From assembly GCF_022397955.1 (NCBI RefSeq), contig NZ_JAKEUQ010000001.1:1647-65646 (forward strand): 64,000 bases of DNA. The letters are read 5' to 3'. The stretch is from Vibrio sp. Isolate32 (GTDB lineage: Bacteria > Pseudomonadota > Gammaproteobacteria > Enterobacterales > Vibrionaceae). A program made the translations under genes and the position numbers. The notes under the pieces were generated by a model that worked only from the letters and a program-made list of their open reading frames with translations, ran no database searches and was not told the origin of the DNA. Of the stretch, positions 34,301-43,546 are shown in pieces (positions within the stretch are counted from its first letter, which is position 1; every line of letters starts with the position of its first letter).

Positions 34301-37300
34301 ACGACGACGACAGGGCTAAACCCTATTACTGGAGAAAGTGATACTTTCGTAGAAATTACTGAAAACAAGTATGTCAACAAAACAGGTGCTTGGTTAATTG
34401 GACTCCTCGACTCGACCAAAACAACTTACATCCATAGTGACGGTAGTAGGATCTCTCAAGAGGCGACGTTTAAATATGACAATGAAACTGGCCTATTACT
34501 CGAGCATACGATATTACCGAATACACCTTATTCATTGACTACCGTCAAAGAACGAGATGGCTACGGCATCGTTACCAAAGAGAGTATTACGGCGACCAAT
34601 GGAGGTCAGTTAGAAACTCGCTCGACTTTATTTAAGCATTCTTACCTTGGAAACACGGTTACCACAGAAGTAACCAATCAAGCTGGACATGTCTCTTCTC
34701 AGACGGTTGACTTATTGTCAGGCGTGGTCGTGAAAGTAGATGAAAATGGCCTGTCGACCTCGACAACACTGGATGGTTTTGGCCGAGAGACTGAGATAGC
34801 TGTAACGAACACTTCTGTACAATCTGAGATAAGTCGCTTACCTGCAGCAGATAGCCGTTGCTTATTCGATGTTAGTAAGGCGAGTTACTGTGTCATCAAC
34901 CAATCAAACAACTCTGGCAAAAAGATTAGTTTCTTTGATTTCTTAGAGCGAGAAGTGAGAAGAGCTTCCTTATCGGTAAATGGTAAGTGGGTTTTTGTTG
35001 ACTCAGAGTACGATGCATTTGGTAATTTAGTCTCTGCTTCAAAGCCTTATTATCAAGGTGATATCCCTCAGTATATCGTCACTCAGTATGACAAATCGGG
35101 CAGGGTCATTTCGATAAAAGAACCTGGACCAGCAGGTAAAGAGGACAGCTGGATCTCTTATTCTTACAGTCCATTTACAGTTACTAAAACAGACGCTAAA
35201 GGCCGCACTTCTAAAACCTATACGAATGTATTGGGCTGGGAGATAGAGAAGCAGGAGCCTAATGGTGGCAAAGTTACCTATGACTTCTACGCCAACGGTA
35301 TGTTGAAGTCTGCTATTGCATCAGAAGGAGAAACAGTTCGTACCGAGTATAATATTCAGGGTAATAAGTCTTTAGTTGATGATCCTGATTTAGGGGTGTG
35401 GAGCTATCAATACGATGGTTTTGGTCAACTCGTTCAACAAACGGATTCAAAAGGCCAAAGTACCTACTTTACCTACGACAAACTAGGCCGAAAAATCTCT
35501 GAGATTGTTGAGTCGAAAGTTAAACAAGGTGAGGAAGAAGTAACACAGTCAACAACTAAATCATGGGTTTATGACCGAGCGGATGGGCGAGTTTGGTTGG
35601 GAGGCCTTTTAAAAGCGAAAGTTGAAGGAGAACTTGTTAAAAATTTCTTCTACAACGATTTAGGCTTATTGGAGCGTGAAGAAACGATCACTTCGGAACA
35701 TACTTTTGCCCGAGATCTAGAGTATGACGGCAACGGACAGTTAATTCGAGAGCATCGACCTAACAACTTCACTCTAAACTACAAGCGAGATCCGTTAACC
35801 GGTATCAATACGGAAGTTTGGGGAGATATTTCGCAAGCTCAAGTTAATTACACGGCTGATGAGTATCGTAATGTAATTGAACCTCTCATTAATGAGGCTC
35901 TAAACAAAGCGAGTGACTACTTAGTAAAAATTAAAGACCTCCAAGAGCAGCAATTCTTCTACAAACGACGCAAAGATGAGTACCAGGCGCTCAAAGATCA
36001 GCTTATCTCTTTCGATGGTGAGGCTGAGACTGAGGCGTTTGCTCGTCAGATGATGGCAGAGCTGTACACTAGACCATTGCAGATGTTTATCAACGAGTTT
36101 GGTGAACGCTACTTCAGAGTGTCACCGAGAACAGTCATTGTTTCCGGAAGTGGATTAATCCCTATTGTACAGCAGCCTAAATTTCATCTTAAAGTTGAAG
36201 GTAACCTATTAAGAGAGGTGAGTCTTGAGGAATGGGCTGCTGTTGAATCAGGGTTAGTCAATCAACATCAAATTGCTTACTACGGTAACTATTCTGATGA
36301 TGGGAGCATAAGCTTAGCGACCTTTGATTTGGAAAGGGATGACCCCTTGTATGATCAAAGAATGCGTCAAATGTTTGATGAGCTTAATTCGCTTTCTGAA
36401 GAGGTTGATAGACTCGAATATGTTCAAGATGCAACAGAGGAGCGCGTAAATAGTTACCTGCTTGCGGCAGAGCAACTGGTTAGACTTGTTAAGCAAGTAA
36501 AACTAGTCTCACAAAAATACCAAAGTTTGGCTCAGCAATCTGAGGATGAGTCAGATGCGTTGAGCTCGCTCAAAGATGACAACCCTGATGCTGGACGTAT
36601 TTCATACTGGAAGCTCAATGATATGGACGCTGAAGGTCGAATAACGTCAGAGGTTTTGGGGAATGGCTTGGTGAATAGCTTCGATTATCACGAGAGCAAT
36701 GGCCAGCTACTCAATATTTATACAAGACAGGGTTCCAAACTGATACGTGGCGTTCACTACACCTACGACAGAATGGATAACGTTCAAAGTCGCCGTGACC
36801 TTGTAAATGATATTCAAGAAAACTTCTATTACGACGATCAAGATCGATTAACGGATTATCATTTATTTGGTGTCGGAGGAGCGCATGCTGAGAACCCGTT
36901 ATTCAATAAGAAATATTCGATGTCTTATGCATCGAATGGCAACATCAAATACAAGTCTGACGTCGGTCACTATATTTACGCAGACCCTCTACACAAGCAT
37001 GCTGTCACCCAAGCTGGGGATAACACTTATCGCTATGATGCGAATGGAAATATGCTGTCTGGCGGCGGGAGAAAAATTGAATGGACTGGCTTTAACAAGC
37101 CTTCTCGAATTCAACAAGATAAAGGCAGGGTTGATTTTAAATATGATGAGTCGAATCAGCGGATCAGCAAGCGCAGTAGCGATGGGAGCACAACGTGGTA
37201 TCTCGGTAAGTCTTATGAGTTAAAAGAACTTGCATCTGGAGATATGCTTCAAACTCAATACATTTACGCTGCTAATGGTCTAGTCGCTGTAAATGTCAAC

Positions 37301-38632
37301 TCGTTGAAGACTGATGGACAGGGCAATTACGCATCCGTAGATCGTCAAATTCGCTACAGCCACACAGACGCGCTTAAATCAGTAGATATGGTGACTGATA
37401 TGTGGGGCAACATTGTCGACCGTAAGCTCTATGACCCTTGGGGCAAAGAAAGAGCCTTTACATGGAAGAATGACAGTGTGTTGCTACCACAACCCGTATT
37501 GTTGAATCGTGCATTTACAGGGCATGAGATGCTGAATGAGGTTGACCTAATTCATATGAATGGCCGTTTGTATGATTCAACGTTAGCTCGTTTTATAAGT
37601 GCGGATATTTACATTCAGGCACCTGATAACAGTCAGTCGTTCAATCGATACAGTTATGTGCTGAATAACCCTCTTAAATACAACGATCCTTCTGGTCACT
37701 TCTTTAAGAGAATTAGAAAAGAACTCAAACGTCAATGGAATGATGTACGGGAATTTACCTCTCGCTACTCAAGAGAGATAGTTGGTATCTTGACTGGGAT
37801 CGTAGTTACAGTAGCAAGTGGTGGTATGTATAGCGTGTTACTGGCTGACGCGGGCGCAAGTTTCTTTTCTGCAGGCTCTCTTACCAATGCTATTGCTGCC
37901 GGAGCTCTTGGTGGTGCTACAGGCGGGGCTGTCAGTGGGGGAATTATCAGTGAGAGCTGGGCTGGCGTCGGTAAAGGTGCAGCTATTGGTGCAATCACTG
38001 GTGCAATAGGTGGCTATAACGGCTTCAAGCCAACAAAAAGCTTTGCCGATGCTGCTACAAAAGTCAGCGTTGCTGCCGCTGGTGGCTGTGCTACAGGTGA
38101 GATCGCGGGTGGTTCATGTGAAAAAGGTGCGAAATTTGCCGCATTATCACAAGTTGTCGTGCTTAGCTTTGAGTACATGAAAAATGTTACGGATCGCTAC
38201 AAGTTAAGGTCTTGTGAAGTTCGAGGTTCAAATTCAGTTTGCAAATATAATGTAGATGGAGACTTACTTACGGATGGTACTCGTGGATCAACAACTGTAT
38301 GGGAAAAAGAGCCAATTCGTACGAAGTTGTTTACCGAGGCTGGTATGGCAAGTGAGGCTTCGGGAAAACATATGTATCAAGAAAATGGATTAATTGGCCG
38401 ATTTATAAACAAGGTGTCTAAAGTTCATGACTACTTTAACTCTGATGTATCGAGGTTATTTGGTTTTCATGGATATGACCATGTAACTGGACTGTGGATC
38501 GAGGCCGGAACGATACACAACCATTTGTTCCAAGCCTATAGTTTCTCAGGAATGCTGCCTGCCGCTATATTTACAGGAGGCGCACTAGTCGCACCATATC
38601 CTATCTATCCTTATTCACAATTAGGAGATTAG
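31379..38632 (+). CDS. Giant SpvB/RHS-repeat protein with polymorphic-toxin architecture
   Basis: A 2417-residue protein with a Sec-type signal peptide (MKNWLGVIFVGLSMPAIS). Residues about 25-95 match the SpvB/TcdB N-terminal module (GVAYYQIPLTFPSGKGGITPSLAVSYSSSG ... LGAGFVLNGLSSIKR). About 324-645 hold seven FG-GAP-like repeats, each with a D-x-(N/D)-x-D-G loop and a pair of cysteines. RHS YD repeats follow (YDGFGQLVQQTDSKGQ..., YDKLGRK), interrupted at about 1495-1745 by a helical, coiled-coil insertion. The RHS core hallmark GHEMLNEVDLIHMNGRLYD ... RFISADIYIQAP ... YSYVLNNPLKYNDPSGH ends near residue 2105. The last 310 residues carry glycine-rich hydrophobic segments and a tip ending HNHLFQAYSFSGMLPAA that I do not recognise. 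Likely an exported shell protein; a toxin role is inference. Confidence 0.88.
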   Translation: MKNWLGVIFVGLSMPAISQTIGTLPGDLSIDKGVAYYQIPLTFPSGKGGITPSLAVSYSSSGPARSTLGAGFVLNGLSSIKRCGDHQAIEGGTSSVTYSLTDNFCLNGTRLIGTEGVIGKDGSKYRLHIDSQSKITLNGDSSTLTSYFVKHDKNGAVEEYRYNSLSKSWLLSSYKSNPNSESIAYNYDDLGQISSISYDSFNIAFNYSLVNKVVPTKHFKMDGRVQTSESNLVRIDINVNNKLKNYYQLSYKEITENIGTSFIDNIKYCNAAGSCLPATKFYWKATKSPVKGQIFFGENIANIDFSHWGKSTIPSDWDNSNRSWWVDIDGNSIGDFCKTDTHGLTCNMDVSQSNVARTYNISKWGDEHSHWWLDINADSKAEFCRIDNGKLLCDAFLSNNTTAQHSWDVSNSGMNNFRWWKDMNGNGVPEYCRRIGDELLCSEPKEDGMWTDSVHVRGIEWGKAKDTYWTDINGDGGSELCFVKGKTIKCTSFSGKDLLQKNIGYPISSIGEPDSRWWVDVNGDGASDFCRMTDNDAGQAVNLTCSLGSIGTLDKFEDDFVLLKNQHWMGELGSSDKRWWLDLDQDGVTDFCRGVGNKVKCINIYKHQYEFDVDNWGSGFNSFMDLNQDGRFELCKKKSNRLVCQTAAQSNHAPLLLEKVTNGLGHTSSVWFGPYGNHTPNVSFESDDSGLFNLPGSFPVAYRLETDNGYGKNNYLFQYGPAKRSKDGLARNGFEWIRQKSFVNGKNTSNQEFQFNTQFPYSGTLKKQTDYVANGQMWANDCGDCTTDDFWNFRELNKRSEAEFEFKTLQTEVGSTQTVRNLQQLYSSAQKYLTGYKLVEHKGKKYAADADKFVPVGGSPMMPIMIPSTQFSLVEEQTTALENQIPVWSMTPVSDDLNSELSELSGQATFVKAITLQEYDEIIEWVEAPITGSTFAYYTSKRKNSQYSESGELLSTVIVEQSDVDAFLNVGNITTTTTGLNPITGESDTFVEITENKYVNKTGAWLIGLLDSTKTTYIHSDGSRISQEATFKYDNETGLLLEHTILPNTPYSLTTVKERDGYGIVTKESITATNGGQLETRSTLFKHSYLGNTVTTEVTNQAGHVSSQTVDLLSGVVVKVDENGLSTSTTLDGFGRETEIAVTNTSVQSEISRLPAADSRCLFDVSKASYCVINQSNNSGKKISFFDFLEREVRRASLSVNGKWVFVDSEYDAFGNLVSASKPYYQGDIPQYIVTQYDKSGRVISIKEPGPAGKEDSWISYSYSPFTVTKTDAKGRTSKTYTNVLGWEIEKQEPNGGKVTYDFYANGMLKSAIASEGETVRTEYNIQGNKSLVDDPDLGVWSYQYDGFGQLVQQTDSKGQSTYFTYDKLGRKISEIVESKVKQGEEEVTQSTTKSWVYDRADGRVWLGGLLKAKVEGELVKNFFYNDLGLLEREETITSEHTFARDLEYDGNGQLIREHRPNNFTLNYKRDPLTGINTEVWGDISQAQVNYTADEYRNVIEPLINEALNKASDYLVKIKDLQEQQFFYKRRKDEYQALKDQLISFDGEAETEAFARQMMAELYTRPLQMFINEFGERYFRVSPRTVIVSGSGLIPIVQQPKFHLKVEGNLLREVSLEEWAAVESGLVNQHQIAYYGNYSDDGSISLATFDLERDDPLYDQRMRQMFDELNSLSEEVDRLEYVQDATEERVNSYLLAAEQLVRLVKQVKLVSQKYQSLAQQSEDESDALSSLKDDNPDAGRISYWKLNDMDAEGRITSEVLGNGLVNSFDYHESNGQLLNIYTRQGSKLIRGVHYTYDRMDNVQSRRDLVNDIQENFYYDDQDRLTDYHLFGVGGAHAENPLFNKKYSMSYASNGNIKYKSDVGHYIYADPLHKHAVTQAGDNTYRYDANGNMLSGGGRKIEWTGFNKPSRIQQDKGRVDFKYDESNQRISKRSSDGSTTWYLGKSYELKELASGDMLQTQYIYAANGLVAVNVNSLKTDGQGNYASVDRQIRYSHTDALKSVDMVTDMWGNIVDRKLYDPWGKERAFTWKNDSVLLPQPVLLNRAFTGHEMLNEVDLIHMNGRLYDSTLARFISADIYIQAPDNSQSFNRYSYVLNNPLKYNDPSGHFFKRIRKELKRQWNDVREFTSRYSREIVGILTGIVVTVASGGMYSVLLADAGASFFSAGSLTNAIAAGALGGATGGAVSGGIISESWAGVGKGAAIGAITGAIGGYNGFKPTKSFADAATKVSVAAAGGCATGEIAGGSCEKGAKFAALSQVVVLSFEYMKNVTDRYKLRSCEVRGSNSVCKYNVDGDLLTDGTRGSTTVWEKEPIRTKLFTEAGMASEASGKHMYQENGLIGRFINKVSKVHDYFNSDVSRLFGFHGYDHVTGLWIEAGTIHNHLFQAYSFSGMLPAAIFTGGALVAPYPIYPYSQLGD
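32348..33312 (+). repeat. Seven cysteine-paired FG-GAP-like repeats in the RHS protein
   Basis: Units begin near 32348, 32491, 32629, 32780, 32927, 33110 and 33245, mostly 45-50 codons apart. Pattern: WW-x-D-(I/V/L/M)-(N/D)-x-(N/D)-G-x-x-(D/E)-(F/L)-C-(K/R) ... (L/V)-x-C. Confidence 0.85.
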
Positions 38633-38640
38633 GAAAAGAC

Positions 38641-38668
38641 AAAAGCCGCTGAATTCAGCGGCTTTTTT
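38641..38668 (+). terminator. Terminator after the RHS gene; right copy of the 28-bp direct repeat
   Basis: Identical over 28 bases to 29333-29360. It lies 8 bp past the RHS stop and 22 bp past the end (3' side) of aqpZ, so in the uninterrupted chromosome a single copy would serve both recR and aqpZ. Confidence 0.93.
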
Positions 38669-38690
38669 GATCTTGAGGTTCGAGAATCGA

Positions 38691-39389
38691 TTAATCGTTT
38701 GATTCTGTACCAAGCAGATTTTTGTAGATAAGTGCGCCTAGAATACCACCAACGATTGGTGCTACCCAGAATAGCCAAAGCTGAGAAACCGCCCAGTCTC
38801 CAACAAATACCGCAACACCAGTACTACGCGCTGGGTTAACCGATGTGTTTGTCACAGGGATGCTGATTAGGTGAATCAGTGTCAAACATAGACCGATAGC
38901 GATAGGTGCGAAGCCTTGAGGCGCACGTTTGTCTGTTGCACCCATGATCACGATTAGGAACATCATCGTCATCACAACTTCAGTCACTAAAGCTGCAACC
39001 ATTGAATATTGGCCTGGAGAATGCGCGCCGTAACCGTTCGCGGCAAAACCAGAACCAACTACGTCAAAGCCCGCTTGACCGGTTGCGATTACGTAAAGTA
39101 TGCCACCTGCAATCACACCACCAATCACTTGCGCGATGATGTAAGGCACTACGTCTTTAGTATCAAAGCGACCGCCGGCCCACAAACCGATGGTTACTGC
39201 TGGGTTTAGGTGACAACCTGAGATATGGCCAATTGCAAATGCCATAGTAAGAACGGTTAGACCGAACGCAAGAGAAACGCCCAGTAGACCAATGCCGACA
39301 TCAGGGAAGCCAGCAGCTAATACTGCACTACCACAACCACCAAGTACCAACCAAAAAGTACCAAAAACCTCTGCCATATATCTATTCAT
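38691..39389 (-). CDS. aqpZ: Aquaporin Z
   Basis: Water channel of the inner membrane, 232 residues, six membrane spans. Both NPA boxes are present (HLNPAVTIG and [11 protein letters not shown]), with the selectivity-filter Arg after the second NPA, as in water-selective AqpZ. The [22 protein letters not shown]-terminus is typical. It is monocistronic and convergent with the recR/RHS side. A role in osmotic adaptation is known of the family. Confidence 0.96.
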   Translation of the reverse strand: MNRYMAEVFGTFWLVLGGCGSAVLAAGFPDVGIGLLGVSLAFGLTVLTMAFAIGHISGCHLNPAVTIGLWAGGRFDTKDVVPYIIAQVIGGVIAGGILYVIATGQAGFDVVGSGFAANGYGAHSPGQYSMVAALVTEVVMTMMFLIVIMGATDKRAPQGFAPIAIGLCLTLIHLISIPVTNTSVNPARSTGVAVFVGDWAVSQLWLFWVAPIVGGILGALIYKNLLGTESND

Positions 39390-39547
39390 GTCGTTTCCTA
39401 TGTCGGATTTAGATTACCCGCTGAACATAGTAGAAAATTGTCGAAAAAGTGTGCGTCGAAGCACGGAAATTAACCTAAATATAAGTCGGGAGTGATTTTG
39501 TCTCAGATATGAAACGAAATTGGTAGGTAAATGAGTGAAAAGGAAAA

Positions 39548-39582
39548 CCTCGGTCATCATCATACAGATGAATAACCGAGGT
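39548..39582 (-). terminator. Terminator of cyuP
   Basis: On the minus strand, ACCTCGG...CCGAGGT forms a stem followed by TTTTCCTTTTC, 33 bp past the stop of cyuP. Confidence 0.75.
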
Positions 39583-39614
39583 GAGAGGAATCGTTCGACT
39601 AGTGATGCTAATCG

Positions 39615-40940
39615 TTAGCTAAATGCGATGAATGGTGAAATACAAAGCAGGATGCCTGTTGCGATGATCAGGTAAAGTGAAGCGCCTTTGTATTTATGCA
39701 GAGAAGGCACTTGATACACCAAGTAAGCAGGAATCAAACAGCCAATCAAACCAAAGATAGGGCTACAAACCGAAGTGAAGCTCAAAACTGGTAGGTTGAG
39801 TACGATAGCGCCCCATGCCATCAAAATAGCGAACAGAATGATACCTTTCGTCACGAGATCTTTGTTGATTTGCTCTTCAGGCATCACTTTTTTCAATGCC
39901 AACATCGCAAGGCCTTGGCAAGAATCACGGAAGCCTAGGTAAACACCAAAGAATGCTGTCATTACAGAAAAGATGTTCAACATCAGGCTAAGCAGTTTAA
40001 GCGTCGTGCCGTCCATGCCTTGTGCTACCATCGCTAGCGCAGAGATGTTCTCGTTTGCTGCACGGACGGCTTGTTCATGAGACATCGCCAACGTGAAAGA
40101 AATCGCGTAGAAGAACACAGTGACAAACAAAATGCCAAAAGCGATATTCATGGCGCGCATCGCTTTAAAACGGGCAACTTCAATAGACTTTTCTTTCGAA
40201 CGGTAAGAGATCACCATCGGGCTCAAGCTTTGAATAAACAAGATAGAGGTAAGGGTAAACGGCAGCAGTTCAATCGCATCTTTTAGGCCAGCACCAGCGG
40301 TTGGTACCGTACCTACATTAGCTAAATCCCACTTCTCTACCATCATGAAACCTAACAGGGCAACGGTACAGAGCTTAATTAGCACTAAGCCCGTACTGAC
40401 TTTAAATAAGATCTTTTCCCCACGAGACGCGATCGCCACCAAAGCGCAAACCAATGCTAGACCATACAACGGGTTTTCCGACAACAGTCCCTCAGTGATA
40501 CCAAAGCTGTGTAGGAAAGAAGCTGAGTCATTATTGATTGCCGTCGAGTATACGAATACCCAAATCACCAACATGATGAAGTAGAGCACGCCTAACAAGG
40601 CGCCCCATTTATTGCCAAGGTAGCCTGAGATGACGCCCGCATAGTCTTGACACTTCGGGGAGGTGGAAAGCGTGTTAATGAATAGGCGTTGGAACAAGTA
40701 CATCGCTGGATAACCAATCACCGCGGAGGCAAGAAATACCCATATGCCAAGTACGCCCACCTTTACTGGAAGAAAAACAATACCAGCACCGATAGCCATG
40801 CCGATGCTCATGATTACCCAGCCCCAGTCAGTGCTATCAAACTTAGTCGCCGCTTTCCATTCTGTGGCTGTCATACCGGCTTTAACGTGAGGTGGTTCTT
40901 TAGTTATTGGAAGAGTTTGTGTAGGTACAGTGACGCTCAT
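39615..40940 (-). CDS. cyuP: Cysteine/serine permease CyuP (YhaO/DlsT), HAAAP family
   Basis: A 441-residue transporter of the hydroxy/aromatic amino acid permease family with about 11 membrane spans. It matches E. coli YhaO almost throughout (KFDSTDWGWVIMSIGMAIGAG, SSRGEK-like ASRGEKILFKVSTG, VISYRSKEKSIEVARFKAMRAMNIAFGILFVTVFFYA). In E. coli this protein, with the desulfidase CyuA, serves anaerobic cysteine use and D/L-serine uptake. ATG 40940 aligns with the E. coli N-terminal region; a frame 12 codons longer is not supported. Divergent from ridA-cyuA, sharing a 248-bp control region with two matching palindromes. Confidence 0.92.
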   Translation of the reverse strand: MSVTVPTQTLPITKEPPHVKAGMTATEWKAATKFDSTDWGWVIMSIGMAIGAGIVFLPVKVGVLGIWVFLASAVIGYPAMYLFQRLFINTLSTSPKCQDYAGVISGYLGNKWGALLGVLYFIMLVIWVFVYSTAINNDSASFLHSFGITEGLLSENPLYGLALVCALVAIASRGEKILFKVSTGLVLIKLCTVALLGFMMVEKWDLANVGTVPTAGAGLKDAIELLPFTLTSILFIQSLSPMVISYRSKEKSIEVARFKAMRAMNIAFGILFVTVFFYAISFTLAMSHEQAVRAANENISALAMVAQGMDGTTLKLLSLMLNIFSVMTAFFGVYLGFRDSCQGLAMLALKKVMPEEQINKDLVTKGIILFAILMAWGAIVLNLPVLSFTSVCSPIFGLIGCLIPAYLVYQVPSLHKYKGASLYLIIATGILLCISPFIAFS

Positions 40941-40966
40941 TGTCGTTTTCTCTTTGTTAGTATGAA

Positions 40967-40992
40967 TTTTTCTCAAATCTATTTGAGAAAAA
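40967..40992. promoter_or_regulatory. Palindromic operator in front of cyuP
   Basis: TTTTTCTCAAAT, two bases, then its exact reverse complement: a perfect 12-2-12 palindrome 27 bp upstream of the cyuP start. A related copy lies at 41099-41124, and a lone half-site ATTTGAGA at about 41028. Confidence 0.75.
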
Positions 40993-41098
40993 GATTAACA
41001 ACAATTTTTTTGTGGAAAATTCAGGTAAATTTGAGATATCGGCAAGATTACTCAATAAAATCTGAATTCAGATCGATTTTTGTGATCTTTAGTGGTTG

Positions 41099-41124
41099 TT
41101 TTTCTCACATATAGTTGAAAAAAT
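41099..41124. promoter_or_regulatory. Second copy of the cyu operator, in front of ridA
   Basis: Matches the 26-bp palindrome at 40967-40992 in 21 of 26 positions and sits 65 bp before ridA. One site per divergent promoter suggests a shared regulator, perhaps the YheO-like protein encoded at the end of the cluster. Confidence 0.65.
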
Positions 41125-41188
41125 AGCTTTAAAACGAAAGCGAAAGCTGAGTTTTACGTCTAAAACTAAAAACTATGTGAGGATTAAC

Positions 41189-41569
41189 ATGAAAGAATTG
41201 ATCGCTTCAGAGCACGCTCCTGCCGCAATTGGCCCGTATTCACACGGAACCACTTACGGGGATTTGATTTTTACTTCTGGCCAGCTCCCAGTTGATAGCG
41301 CGACAGGTAAAGTAGTAGAGGGAGGGATTACTGCTCAAAGTCATCAATCTCTAACGAACTTAAAACATGTGCTTGAAGCAGGTAACGGCAGTTTAGATAC
41401 GGTTCTAAAAACGACGTGTTACTTGGCAAACATCAGCGACTTTGCTGAATTCAACAAAGTGTATGCAGAGTTTTTCCAAAAAGATTGCCCAGCACGAAGC
41501 TGCTTTGCGGTGAAAGATCTTCCGCTAGGTGTTTTGATTGAAGTTGAAGCGATTGCTAGTAAAAAGTAA
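41189..41569 (+). CDS. ridA: RidA family enamine/imine deaminase
   Basis: A 126-residue YjgF/RidA protein that hydrolyses reactive 2-aminoacrylate released by PLP-dependent cysteine and serine breakdown. The family marks are [25 protein letters not shown] and C-terminal [24 protein letters not shown] with the substrate-binding Arg. ATG 41189 follows GTGAGGA and gives the normal length. It is the first gene of ridA-cyuA-regulator (gap to cyuA 14 bp), which fits detoxification of the aminoacrylate made by CyuA. Confidence 0.95.
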   Translation: MKELIASEHAPAAIGPYSHGTTYGDLIFTSGQLPVDSATGKVVEGGITAQSHQSLTNLKHVLEAGNGSLDTVLKTTCYLANISDFAEFNKVYAEFFQKDCPARSCFAVKDLPLGVLIEVEAIASKK

Positions 41570-41583
41570 TACGGAGAAGAAGC

Positions 41584-42861
41584 ATGAATCAGCAATGGAA
41601 CCAATATATCCAAATCATTAAGCAAGTTGTAAAACCTGCCCTCGGATGTACAGAACCCATTGCTGCTGCATATGCGGCAGCAGTTGCAAAGCGTGAGCTT
41701 GGATGCCAAACCCCGGATACGATTGAAGTCCGTGTCTCAGATAACTTATTTAAAAACTCAATGGGGGTTTACGTTCCCGGTACCGGGAAAATTGGCCTTA
41801 AGATCGCGGCGTCAGTTGGCGCTTTAGCGGGAGACCCAAACGCAGAACTGGAAGTACTTGCTAAAATTAATCAAGACGATGTGACTGCTGCCCAGCAACT
41901 TATTGATGAAGAGCGAGTCAGTGTTGCTCGCATTGATACACAAGAATTTATCTTTTGCAGCGTGACCATGAGCGCTGGAGAAGACACAGTCTCGGTGACC
42001 ATCAGCGGTGGGCACACTAACATTATTCAGATCACTCGTAATGGCCAAGTGACGTTTGATGCCCTGCAGCAGCAACGTGTTGCGACAGGATCAGTATGTG
42101 AAGGCGTTGATATCTCCATTAAGCAGATTTACGACTTTGCCCTTCAAGCGCCATTTGATGACATCAAATTCATTCTGCAAGCGGCGGAACTCAACTCTTC
42201 CTTAGCGCAAGAGGGTATCGACCGAGGTTATGGCTTAGAAATTGGCCGGACATTAAAAGGCAATATCGAACAAGGCTTACTTGGCAATGATCTCATGAGC
42301 AGAATCCAAATGATGACGTCTGCTGCATCAGATGCTCGAATGGGCGGCGCTACGTTACCAGCCATGAGTAACTTCGGCAGTGGTAATCAAGGTATCGCGG
42401 CAACTATGCCAGTGGTGATTGCAGCTGAAGCCTTCCAAAGTAGTGAAGAGCAATTAGCACGAGCTCTGATCATGAGTCACCTAGGCGCGATATACATCAA
42501 GTCTTACTACCCACCTCTGTCAGCTTTCTGTGGTAACACGGTAACCAGTGCGGCTGCATCCATGGCGTTGGTGTACCTAGCGGGTGGCACGTTTGAGCAA
42601 TCCTGTGATGCGATTCAAAACGTTATCAGTGATAGTTCGGGCATGGTGTGCGATGGCGCAAAATCCTCATGTGCGATGAAAGTCTGCACTTCTTCTACTA
42701 CGGCAGTGCGCTCATATTTGATGGCGATGGGTAACCACAGTGTGAAGAATCAAGGTATAGTAGGCGACGAAGTTGAACAAACAATAAGAAACGTAGGCTC
42801 TATGGTTAGACTTGGTATGCCGTATACTGATAAATCTATTATCGATATCATGTCGGCCTAG
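41584..42861 (+). CDS. cyuA: L-cysteine desulfidase/serine dehydratase-type CyuA (UPF0597, YhaM)
   Basis: A 425-residue [4Fe-4S]-type desulfidase of the L-serine dehydratase alpha superfamily; degrades cysteine (and possibly D-serine) to pyruvate. [60 protein letters not shown] and [11 protein letters not shown] are shared with E. coli YhaM. Conserved cysteines in [21 protein letters not shown] are candidate cluster ligands. Located in the cytoplasm, between ridA and the regulator, divergent from its transporter cyuP. Confidence 0.92.
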   Translation: MNQQWNQYIQIIKQVVKPALGCTEPIAAAYAAAVAKRELGCQTPDTIEVRVSDNLFKNSMGVYVPGTGKIGLKIAASVGALAGDPNAELEVLAKINQDDVTAAQQLIDEERVSVARIDTQEFIFCSVTMSAGEDTVSVTISGGHTNIIQITRNGQVTFDALQQQRVATGSVCEGVDISIKQIYDFALQAPFDDIKFILQAAELNSSLAQEGIDRGYGLEIGRTLKGNIEQGLLGNDLMSRIQMMTSAASDARMGGATLPAMSNFGSGNQGIAATMPVVIAAEAFQSSEEQLARALIMSHLGAIYIKSYYPPLSAFCGNTVTSAAASMALVYLAGGTFEQSCDAIQNVISDSSGMVCDGAKSSCAMKVCTSSTTAVRSYLMAMGNHSVKNQGIVGDEVEQTIRNVGSMVRLGMPYTDKSIIDIMSA

Positions 42862-42889
42862 CCTCAAAGTTTTTGCTAAGGGAAGTAAA

Positions 42890-43546
42890 TTGCAGCTTAA
42901 GAAACTCACCAAAAGTGATTTAGATATTTTGAATTCAATGAAGAACGTCGTCGATGGCATTGCCCGTATGTATGGTGAGCATACTGAAGTCGTTCTTCAC
43001 AGTCTTGATGCAGAAGCACCGGAAATCATCAAAATTGCCAATGGCCACATCACTGAACGTGGAGAAGGCGCGCCAATTACCAACTTAGCAAGGATGAAGC
43101 TACTTGAGGGCAAGGACGTTTCAGACTCGTATCTGACTAAAACGGCGAGCGGAAAGACCTTGCACTCGATCACTACTATCGTCCGCAACCCAAAAAACAA
43201 GCCGATTGGCCTGCTTTGTATTAACGTGGATATGGATGTGCCAATGCAAGACTTCTTGCGTTCCATCATGCCACAGCAGCAGAACCCGTGTTGTACTGGG
43301 TCGCAATCCCCAGAAACGTTTGCTCGCAATATTGACGAGACCATCATTAGTACGATTGAAACCGTTCAGTCAGAAGTATGGACGAATGAGGCAATCACGC
43401 CTTCCAAACGCAACCGAGAGTTAGTGACACGCTTACAAGGTTTGGGGATTTTCAAATACAAAGATGCGGTATTAATGGTGGCCAACCACCTAGGTATCTC
43501 GCGTGATACGATCTACCTCTACCTAAGAGAATTGGGTAACGATTAA
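42890..43546 (+). CDS. YheO-like PAS/HTH transcriptional regulator, TTG start
   Basis: A 218-residue regulator. N-terminal YheO-type PAS domain (about 10-120, VVDGIARMYGEHTEVVLHSL ... GKTLHSITTIVRN...PIGLLCINVDMD) and a C-terminal helix-turn-helix (about 175-216, FKYKDAVLMVANHLGISRDTIYLYLRELGND). The TTG at 42890 is the best start: AAGGGAAG lies 4 bases upstream and the resulting N-terminus fits the family, while upstream codons in frame overlap the end of cyuA. It likely senses an amino acid or derivative and controls the cyu promoters. Its stop overlaps the stop of the convergent YkgJ-like gene by two bases. Confidence 0.83.
   Translation: MQLKKLTKSDLDILNSMKNVVDGIARMYGEHTEVVLHSLDAEAPEIIKIANGHITERGEGAPITNLARMKLLEGKDVSDSYLTKTASGKTLHSITTIVRNPKNKPIGLLCINVDMDVPMQDFLRSIMPQQQNPCCTGSQSPETFARNIDETIISTIETVQSEVWTNEAITPSKRNRELVTRLQGLGIFKYKDAVLMVANHLGISRDTIYLYLRELGND

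Noticed and set aside
41060..41073. ATCTGAATTCAGAT palindrome in the cyu control region as a third operator
   Set aside because: It does not resemble the TTTTTCTCAAAT sites and may be a chance palindrome.
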